A DNA stretch of 10,468 nt, from NCBI GenBank assembly GCA_003485185.1, contig DNAS01000178.1, positions 3,375 through 13,842 of the forward strand. The letters are read 5' to 3'. The notes beneath the pieces were generated by a model that ran no database searches, had not been told where the DNA came from, and saw only the letters and a list, made by a program, of their open reading frames with translations. This stretch comes from Phycisphaerales bacterium (GTDB lineage Bacteria > Planctomycetota > Phycisphaerae > SM23-33). Below, one piece after another: positions 6,109 to 10,468 of the stretch (its first letter is position 1; every line of letters begins with the position of its first letter). The position numbers and the translations under genes were made by a program.

Positions 6109-6582
6109 TCAGGCGCCGTTGTGGCGGGCTTCCTCGGCGCAGATGGCGTCGTAGACTTCCTGGGCGCTGCCGGCGGCGGAGAGTTTCTTGCGGAACTCGG
6201 CCAGGCTCATCAGCCGGCTGATCCGCGCCAGCGCCTGGATGTGCGGGCCGGTCTTGTCCAGCGGGCTCAGCAGCAGCAGGACCAGCGAGACGGGCTTTCC
6301 GTCGACGCTCTCGAAGTCCACCGGTGTCGGCGCGATTCCGACGGCCATCACCAGCTCGCCCACGGCGTCGGTCTTTCCGTGCGGAATGGCCAGGCCGTTT
6401 CCGATTCCGGTGGTGCGCGTCTTCTCGCGTTCGAGGACGGCCTGGAGCGCCGCGTCGCGGTCGCGCAGGTCGTCGCCCGCCGCCAGCACGTCGATCAGTT
6501 CGCGAATGACCCCTTCCTTGGTCGTTTCCTTCAGCGGCGCCCGGATCCGTCCGGGGGAAAGAAGGTCCTTCAACTCTGCCAA
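6109..6582 (-). CDS. PTS EIIA domain protein (fructose/PtsN type)
   Basis: This 157-aa cytoplasmic protein matches the EIIA type-2 (fructose/mannitol, PtsN-like) domain over its whole length. The phospho-acceptor segment GIGNGLAIPHGK contains the expected active-site histidine at residue 68, followed by VDGKPVSLVLLLLSP and a helical C-terminus. Such proteins take a phosphoryl group from HPr or NPr. Stand-alone copies often regulate nitrogen or potassium metabolism or other pathways rather than import sugar. No EIIB, EIIC, HPr or EI gene is nearby, so a regulatory role is more likely here, but PtsN identity cannot be proved. The start is a TTG at 6582 with GAGG 7 nt upstream; no ATG or GTG fits the domain start. 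Confidence 0.9.
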   Translation of the reverse strand: MAELKDLLSPGRIRAPLKETTKEGVIRELIDVLAAGDDLRDRDAALQAVLEREKTRTTGIGNGLAIPHGKTDAVGELVMAVGIAPTPVDFESVDGKPVSLVLLLLSPLDKTGPHIQALARISRLMSLAEFRKKLSAAGSAQEVYDAICAEEARHNGA

Positions 6583-6841
6583 CTCTTCGCCTCGCCTTCG
6601 CGCAGATTGCCAAACGTTCGCGCGGCCGTTTCCGCGTCCGCCCGCGACACGCGCCGAATGTAATCCTGCCCGCGCCCCGCCGCAACTGGTTTTTCGGCGA
6701 AGAGTGCAGAGTGGCCAGTGGAGAGAGGTGAGTGCAAAATGGAGAGACCCTCACCCCTGACCCCTCTCCCTTGAGGGAGAGGGTAGGGTGAGGGGGAATG
6801 GGCAACAGGCAATCCCGCTGCGCCGGAAACCGATTGACCGA
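6583..6841. other. Intergenic region with low-complexity tracts and a short open tail
   Basis: On the minus strand a frame with GC-rich third positions (about 6570-6675, ending in NLREGEAKSWQS) overlaps the EIIA start by 13 bp. It could be the tail of a lost upstream gene but has no start of its own, so it is not called a gene. Further right are purine-rich tracts (gagtgcagagtggccagtgg, about 6703-6722) whose complement resembles the CTCTCCACT tract near 9597-9625. Then come a large palindrome (6748-6794) and three copies of GATTGACC/G in tandem (6832-6855). Confidence 0.4.
6748..6794. repeat. REP-like palindromic intergenic repeat
   Basis: CCCTCACCC (6748-6756) pairs with GGGTGAGGG (6786-6794), and inside it CCCTCTCCCT (6762-6771) pairs with AGGGAGAGGG (6774-6783) across a 2-nt loop. 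The result is a nearly 50-nt hairpin with a small internal bulge. Repeats of this CCCTCACCC...AGGGAGAGGG type are, to my knowledge, dispersed in many GC-rich genomes; only one copy is in this window. There is no T run, so it is not a standard terminator. Confidence 0.8.
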
Positions 6842-6870
6842 TTGACGGATTGACCGCTTCACCCGATAAC
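6842..6870 (+). promoter_or_regulatory. Possible promoter of the metallophosphoesterase gene
   Basis: TTGACG (6842-6847), a 17-nt spacer and GATAAC (6865-6870) give 5/6 and 4/6 matches to the sigma-70 hexamers. Transcription would begin near 6877, about 46 nt before the ATG at 6923. The -35 falls inside the three-unit GATTGACC repeat, which offers alternative hexamers. Confidence 0.45.
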
Positions 6871-6922
6871 TAATGGACACCAACGCCCAGGCCGCGGCGA
6901 ACCCGCGGGAAATGGAAAGATC

Positions 6923-7930
6923 ATGTCCTCAGGCTTGCGAAGGATTTTGCCGGTCGTCCTGTTGCTGCCGCTCATTTTCGCGGCGGTCTGCAGCGGGCAG
7001 GAGAGTTTTTCGTTCGATTTCCTGGCCGACACGCACACGTCGCCGGCCGGGGCGCCCGTCGAGGGGTTCTCCGCCACCTGCGAGCACCTCCTGCAGGCCG
7101 GGCCCGGCGACTTCCTGATCCTCGGCGGCGACTACGACAATTTCGGACGCACCCGGGAAGTCATCGAGCGGGTTCTCGTCAAACCGCTGGCGGAGAAGGG
7201 CCGCAAGTATCCCTTCTACGTGACGGTCGGCAATCACGACGTCGTCGGCGCCAGCAACGACAAGAAGGATGACGACGGCACCGGCTTGCAGACCCAGGCG
7301 ATCATCGCCCACAGCAGGCAGCTTCCGGGCATCGTCCGCCGGGGCCCCGCGAGCCGGTCCAAGCTGGCGGGCTACGGCCGGGACGGCGCCCAATACACCA
7401 CGTACTCCTTTGACCACGGCAACGCGCACTTCATCATCCTGGACCTGTTTTCCGAGAACAGCTACCCGAACCGCGGCAACGCCGTGATGAGCCGGGCCCT
7501 GCTGGACTGGGTGAAGGACGACTTGGCCAGGACCGACAAGAAACACATCTTCGTCGTGGGGCACAGGCCGTGCCTGTCCTACACGGAGCGGCGCGGCGGG
7601 CGCAAGTCGGAGGTTCCCCCCGGCCACCTGATCGAGCAGGGCGAGCGCGAGGCGTTCTGGAACCTGCTGAAGGGCGACTCGCGGGTGGTGGCGTATCTCA
7701 GCGGGCACACGCACCGGTTCGGCATGAAGCAGGACGGAACGCTCTGGCAGATCGGCGCCGCCCGGGCCCGGGACAACTGGAAGACCCACCTGTCCTTCAC
7801 GATCGACGGCGACCGCGTCTCCTGCCGTGCGTTCCGGGAAGAGAACGGGCGCTACGTCGAATACGACCAGACCCTCAGGCCGCTCTTGACGCAAACCCAA
7901 CCGAGCGAGACCACCGCGCCCCGGCCGTGA
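6923..7930 (+). CDS. Secreted calcineurin-like metallophosphoesterase
   Basis: This 335-aa protein has a clear Sec signal peptide: basic MSSGLRR, then a hydrophobic core at residues 8-22, with cleavage probably near residue 25. There is no proper lipobox, because Val precedes Cys23. The metallophosphatase motifs are complete and in order: D36-x-H38, GGD70YDN, GNHD (103-106), GHRP with H214, and GHTH (261-264). The enzyme therefore probably hydrolyses phosphomono- or diesters outside the cytoplasm with two metal ions; the substrate is unknown. GGAAAG lies about 4-6 nt before the ATG. A putative promoter is at 6842. The C-terminal ~20 residues (after RYVEYDQTL) are Thr/Pro-rich and probably disordered. 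The gene stands alone between a minus-strand EIIA gene and a repeat-rich gap. Confidence 0.9.
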   Translation: MSSGLRRILPVVLLLPLIFAAVCSGQESFSFDFLADTHTSPAGAPVEGFSATCEHLLQAGPGDFLILGGDYDNFGRTREVIERVLVKPLAEKGRKYPFYVTVGNHDVVGASNDKKDDDGTGLQTQAIIAHSRQLPGIVRRGPASRSKLAGYGRDGAQYTTYSFDHGNAHFIILDLFSENSYPNRGNAVMSRALLDWVKDDLARTDKKHIFVVGHRPCLSYTERRGGRKSEVPPGHLIEQGEREAFWNLLKGDSRVVAYLSGHTHRFGMKQDGTLWQIGAARARDNWKTHLSFTIDGDRVSCRAFREENGRYVEYDQTLRPLLTQTQPSETTAPRP

Positions 7931-8197
7931 GGGAGCCAGGCCAAAGGCCAAAGGGCGAAGGCCAGTGGGAAAAGCGGAAAGCGGAAAGCGGCCAGGGGTG
8001 AGGGTGTGGTTGGTTTTTGGGACCCGCCGTTTTGACAAGCCCCCGCTGTCAAGCGGGGGTTCCTGCCGTTGTTCCCGAATCCGCCAAGGCCGAAGGATGG
8101 TCGCTATGCGTGAAGCAATCCCGCCGTTCCACGACCGTTGGCCCTCGGTTCGTAGTGACGCCGTCAGGCGGTTCTTGTCTCGACCGAAGGGTATACG
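7931..8197. other. Repeat-rich intergenic region after the metallophosphoesterase
   Basis: This region holds tandem heptamers: GGCCAAA twice (7939-7952) followed by the related GGGCGAA, then AAAGCGG three times (7971-7991). A strong hairpin follows, CCCCCGCT (8040-8047) with AGCGGGGG (8052-8059) and a GTCA loop, which may stop transcription of the upstream gene even though it lies ~110 nt after the stop and has only a weak T-rich tail. A smaller hairpin CGCC-GTCA-GGCG (8159-8170) has the same loop. No gene is supported before 8198. Confidence 0.55.
8034..8060. repeat. GC-rich hairpin repeat with flanking GACA/GTCA
   Basis: An 8-bp perfect stem (8040-8047 / 8052-8059) with a GTCA loop is preceded by TTGACAAG. 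The same TTGACAAGC word followed by a G run occurs at 3128-3140, where it coincides with a putative -35 element. This suggests a dispersed repeat family present at least as a full copy here and a partial copy there. Confidence 0.6.
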
Positions 8198-8320
8198 ATG
8201 AACGCACAGCTTGCGGAAACCTTTGCCAGTAGTCCGGCAGGAATTGATAAAGACGAGGAATTCGAATTGTACCACACCCTCAAACTGTACGAAACACAGC
8301 CTCGATGGCTTCGCTATTAA
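8198..8320 (+). CDS. Possible small gene, 40 codons, convergent with the SIR2-like gene
   Basis: An ATG at 8198 follows GAAGGG with 6-nt spacing, a good ribosome-binding site. It opens 40 codons to a TAA at 8318-8320 (starting MNAQLAETFASSPAGIDKDE and ending PRWLRY). The middle is acidic (DKDEEFE) and the end carries basic and aromatic residues. I recognise no family. It overlaps the last 41 bp of the SIR2-like gene on the opposite strand, so the final 13 codons are constrained by that gene. It could be a genuine small partner, for example a regulator or antitoxin, the 5' remnant of a gene cut by the arrival of the SIR2 gene, or chance. The GAAGGG also lies next to a hairpin repeat, which weakens the ribosome-binding-site argument. 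Confidence 0.35.
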   Translation: MNAQLAETFASSPAGIDKDEEFELYHTLKLYETQPRWLRY

Positions 8321-9449
8321 AACCATCTGTACACAGGGTCGCGCGTTGCCAGTCAATGAATCTGTAACGGTCTTGAAACTTCCGAAGACTCTCGTCATCT
8401 GGGCAATAATCGACGATTACCAAGGGGGATTTTTGTAGTCCGGAAACCTCCTTCTCCCACCCGTCACCTTCCTGGTAGTTTTTGGCGAGGGTGTAGACCG
8501 CTTGGCGAGCATAGTCGTCCTGTGGGGGGAGTGAATAGCCGATGATCGCCATGCCGAAGTTCATGCTGCCTCCTTGACCAAGGCCGTACCAGAAGTCCCT
8601 CAGCTTCTCTGCGTAGACGATCTTCATGGTTGATGGGGCCAGCAACCACGGTGTGGCGTGGAACATCAACTTTTTCCGGTAAAGGGATTTGATTTCTTGC
8701 ACACAGTACATATGGTCCAAGGGATCTCCGGGCGCCCTTAGCCCCTTAAGCAGTTGGTTTACGCCCAAAGTGTCCGCATGACTGAATACAGGATCCTCTG
8801 GTCTGTATGAGTCCCCATGTCGTTTCCGGACATTCTCTTCAAGTTCGGAGAATTCCCGTCGGTCAAACCAATCGATTGACCCGTGGAGTTTCAGCACGAC
8901 CACTTCTTCGTGAGACGTATCAACTACTGCGACACAATTATCTTGCACAAACTTATAGTGATCCGGGAATAGCCGGCACGGCTTGTCTACGGCATAGAGA
9001 GCTCGTTCCAAAAGCACGTCATAATTAAACGTCAGGACATAATCGCTCGGTTGTAACCGCCGTGCGAATTCGAGATAAAGGTCGGGAATGTCTTGGGGAG
9101 ACGGAGTCAATTCGGCCAGAATCTCTCCGATGAGAGTCTTGACGACGACGGTAGATTCATTGCCGTCTACGCTCCATGTGTCCTTACCGCGGAGCCCCAA
9201 GAAGTGCTCTATATCAAGTACTCTCATGAAATCTTCAAAATCCACATCTTCTTCCGAGAGTTCCTTACCATCGCATTGACGCCGGTAGTTTATGTACCAC
9301 TCCAAATCTGTGCGAAACTTCCCGGCTCGCCCATCAAGGGATTGGGCCCGCTTGCGTATCTGGGCCCAGAGTTCCGAGGCCAAAGGGAACCCCGCAGCCT
9401 TGGAGAATCCAGCACCGAGAATGAAAACGCGGTAACGTTTTGTATCCAT
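8280..9449 (-). CDS. SIR2-like domain protein, probable NAD+-binding/hydrolysing effector
   Basis: This 389-aa protein is of the SIR2_2-like kind found in bacterial accessory regions. It shows a nucleotide-binding start ILGAGFSKAAG (residues 10-20), LTFNYD (139-144, with the expected NAD-site Asn142), KLHGSIDW (187-194, with the catalytic-type His189), PWLLAPST (267-274) and IIGYSLPPQDDYAR (302-315). No additional effector or sensor domain is obvious. Related SIR2 domains in Thoeris, DSR and Avs-type systems destroy NAD+ to stop phage growth; that this protein does so is inference. The ATG at 9449 fits the domain start exactly but lacks a ribosome-binding site. Instead a TACAAT -10 lies 9 nt upstream, implying a leaderless transcript. 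One counted line (8881-8940) is 48% GC, far below native genes, suggesting horizontal transfer. No transposase or partner gene of a known system is adjacent. Confidence 0.85.
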   Translation of the reverse strand: MDTKRYRVFILGAGFSKAAGFPLASELWAQIRKRAQSLDGRAGKFRTDLEWYINYRRQCDGKELSEEDVDFEDFMRVLDIEHFLGLRGKDTWSVDGNESTVVVKTLIGEILAELTPSPQDIPDLYLEFARRLQPSDYVLTFNYDVLLERALYAVDKPCRLFPDHYKFVQDNCVAVVDTSHEEVVVLKLHGSIDWFDRREFSELEENVRKRHGDSYRPEDPVFSHADTLGVNQLLKGLRAPGDPLDHMYCVQEIKSLYRKKLMFHATPWLLAPSTMKIVYAEKLRDFWYGLGQGGSMNFGMAIIGYSLPPQDDYARQAVYTLAKNYQEGDGWEKEVSGLQKSPLVIVDYCPDDESLRKFQDRYRFIDWQRATLCTDGFNSEAIEAVFRTV

Positions 9450-9458
9450 AACCGTGAA

Positions 9459-9464
9459 ATTGTA
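9459..9464 (-). promoter_or_regulatory. Putative -10 element of the SIR2-like gene
   Basis: On the minus strand the sequence reads TACAAT, 5 of 6 consensus bases, 9 nt before the ATG at 9449. A -35 at 17 nt would be TAGATT, matching only 3 of 6. Transcription would begin about 2-5 nt before the start codon, so the mRNA would be leaderless. Confidence 0.4.
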
Positions 9465-9543
9465 CCTGTTTTCCGAAAGCGAATCTATTGCAGGATGGGG
9501 CTATGGGCTCACATTACCGCTTTAGGTTCGTTTCGCCTGGTGC

Positions 9544-9566
9544 CACGCACAACTCCGTTGTGCGTG
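9544..9566. repeat. Perfect 9-bp hairpin between the SIR2-like and ankyrin genes
   Basis: CACGCACAA (9544-9552) pairs exactly with TTGTGCGTG (9558-9566) around a CTCCG loop. It lies upstream of both divergent genes. There is no T run on either side, so it is more likely a dispersed repeat or protein site than a terminator. Confidence 0.65.
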
Positions 9567-9592
9567 TTCGTTCCAACGCCGCCGGGTTTCCC

Positions 9593-9650
9593 CCACTCTC
9601 CACTCTCCACTATGCACTCTCCACTTTCCGCCGCTCGTTGTGGCGAGCGG
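9593..9650. repeat. CTCTCCACT tandem tract and adjoining hairpin
   Basis: The segment at about 9593-9625 repeats CTCTCCACT-like units (three near copies), resembling the complement of the tract near 6703-6730. It is followed by a hairpin with CCGCTCG (9631-9637) and CGAGCGG (9644-9650). It lies 27 bp before the ankyrin gene and marks the GC-rich side of the boundary. Confidence 0.5.
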
Positions 9651-9676
9651 GGACGCATCCTGCGATAATCGCGGCG

Positions 9677-10399
9677 ATGAGGGCGATGGGAATGATACTG
9701 CTGGCGGCTGTGACGGCGTGGGCGGGCGGATGCTCGCGGCGGGAGGCCAGGCCGTCGCTTCAGCAGGCGGCGTACGACGGGGACGAGGCGGCGGTGCGGA
9801 AGCTCCTCGACGCCGGCGCGGACGTCGGCGCGCCTGACACCATGCGGGTCACGGCGCTGCACTGTGCGGCCATGCAGGGGCATGCGGGCGTGGTGCGGCT
9901 GCTGCTGTCGCGCGGGGCGCCGGTGGACGCCCGCGACTTCCAGGGGGCCACGCCGCTGTACGTCGCGTGCGCGTTCGATCAGCGCGCCGGCGCGGAGTTG
10001 CTGCTGGCGGCAGGGGCGGACGTCAACGCCGCGACGGACGCGCAGACGACGAACCGGCCGCTCCAGGTGGCGGCCGCCCGTGGGTACGCGGGCGTCGTCG
10101 AGCTGCTGCTGTCGCGCGGGGCATCGGTGGGGGCGGTCGACGGCGAGGGATTCACCGCGCTGCATCACGCGGCGTTCCACGGCCGGCGGGAAGCGGCGCT
10201 GGCGCTGCTGGCGGCGGGGGCGGACCCGGCGGCGCGGTCGAGCGGCGGCGCGACGCCGGCCGACGAGGCCCGGCGCGGCGGGCACGAGCCGCTGGCCGAG
10301 ACGCTCGCGCCAAAGGCGCATACAAACGGCGCGGCGTCCGAAGGTCCGGACACCGCGCCGCGCACGAATCACACTCCGCCGGCGACGCGCTCCAGGTAA
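9677..10399 (+). CDS. Ankyrin-repeat lipoprotein
   Basis: This 240-aa exported protein begins with a lipoprotein signal: MRAMGMILLAAVTAWAGGC, where Cys19 follows AGG in an acceptable lipobox. The mature protein would then be lipid-anchored in a membrane facing the periplasm. About six ankyrin repeats of ~33 residues follow (for example TALHCAAMQGHAGVVRLLL, PLQVAAARGYAGVVELLL and TALHHAAFHGRREAALALL), each ending in a GA(D/P/S)V-type turn. The repeats bind partner proteins; none is known here. The C-terminal ~35 residues are Thr/Pro-rich and probably disordered. The frame stays open upstream to 9488, but that part translates low-complexity repeat sequence, so the start is 9677 (or 9686/9692). 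No strong ribosome-binding site decides between them. High GC marks it as native rather than part of the SIR2 block. Confidence 0.85.
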   Translation: MRAMGMILLAAVTAWAGGCSRREARPSLQQAAYDGDEAAVRKLLDAGADVGAPDTMRVTALHCAAMQGHAGVVRLLLSRGAPVDARDFQGATPLYVACAFDQRAGAELLLAAGADVNAATDAQTTNRPLQVAAARGYAGVVELLLSRGASVGAVDGEGFTALHHAAFHGRREAALALLAAGADPAARSSGGATPADEARRGGHEPLAETLAPKAHTNGAASEGPDTAPRTNHTPPATRSR

Positions 10400-10468
10400 G
10401 AGCCTATCCGAATAACTCCAAGGGCCGCGACGGGCCGGATTTTGCCGCAGGCCAAGGCGCGAGGGCGA
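10400..10468. repeat. Edge of a probable dispersed GC-rich repeat or IS end
   Basis: Directly after the ankyrin stop, GAGCCTATCCGAATAACTCC resembles terminal inverted repeats of IS5-like elements as I recall them. It is followed by two imperfect copies of an AAGG(g)C-GCGA-GGGC motif (10421-10436 and 10454-10467) separated by GGATTTTGCCGCAGG. The element is cut by the window end, so neither its length nor any transposase can be seen. Confidence 0.35.

Noticed and set aside
6832..6855. Three GATTGACC/G units as possible iterons
   Set aside because: There are only three short units and no replication initiator gene; they more likely reflect low-complexity sequence or duplicated -35 hexamers.
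6929..8398. 489-codon minus-strand frame over the metallophosphoesterase
   Set aside because: It is antisense to a gene with all catalytic motifs, and it crosses repeats and the SIR2 gene end without any domain.
9488..9676. Upstream extension of the ankyrin frame
   Set aside because: It translates hairpin and CTCTCCACT repeat sequence, and it would bury the lipoprotein signal peptide inside the protein.

Overview
The window looks like a chromosomal stretch of a high-GC bacterium. A Planctomycetota member, perhaps of the Phycisphaerae, is my best guess. It rests on GC-rich housekeeping genes, single-gene transcription units, a Gfo/Idh/MocA oxidoreductase, secreted enzymes and GC-rich palindromic intergenic repeats. 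No rRNA, tRNA, CRISPR array, transposase or integrase was found, so the taxonomy is inference.

Layout. Positions 1-153 (+) are the 3' end of an unidentified gene that runs tail-to-tail into a DUF2238/YjdF-like membrane protein gene (minus, 83-724). About 810 bp further on, the same junction occurs again: the 3' end of the unidentified gene plus only the last ~35 codons of a second yjdF-like gene (811-~1000). It breaks off at a block of clearly lower GC (~1000-3120). That block holds two overlapping minus-strand genes. One encodes a 190-aa Cys-containing protein with an internal duplication of helix-turn-helix-like modules. The other encodes a DEDDh exonuclease fused to a C-terminal BRCT domain. 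A ~550-bp stretch without a supported gene follows.

The middle is GC-rich and looks native: a Gfo/Idh/MocA oxidoreductase (3181-4287), a 341-bp gap with curved-DNA-like T tracts and a strong promoter, folC (4629-6014) with an intrinsic terminator, a lone PTS EIIA domain protein (minus, 6109-6582), a gap carrying a REP-like palindrome, and a secreted metallophosphoesterase (6923-7930).

A second low-GC block (~8200-9480) carries a SIR2-like protein (minus, 8280-9449) and a 40-codon ORF that overlaps its 3' end convergently. The window ends with an ankyrin-repeat lipoprotein (9677-10399) and what looks like the edge of a dispersed GC-rich repeat or IS.

How the parts relate. The native genes serve unconnected roles (folate metabolism, sugar-type oxidoreduction, phosphotransfer regulation, periplasmic phosphoester hydrolysis) and do not form one pathway. 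The two low-GC blocks are the accessory part: one encodes a nuclease with a possible DNA-binding partner, the other a predicted NAD+-binding or NAD+-hydrolysing SIR2 protein. Both families occur often in anti-phage or DNA-repair settings. These are the best candidates for something undescribed here, though no complete known defence operon is visible.
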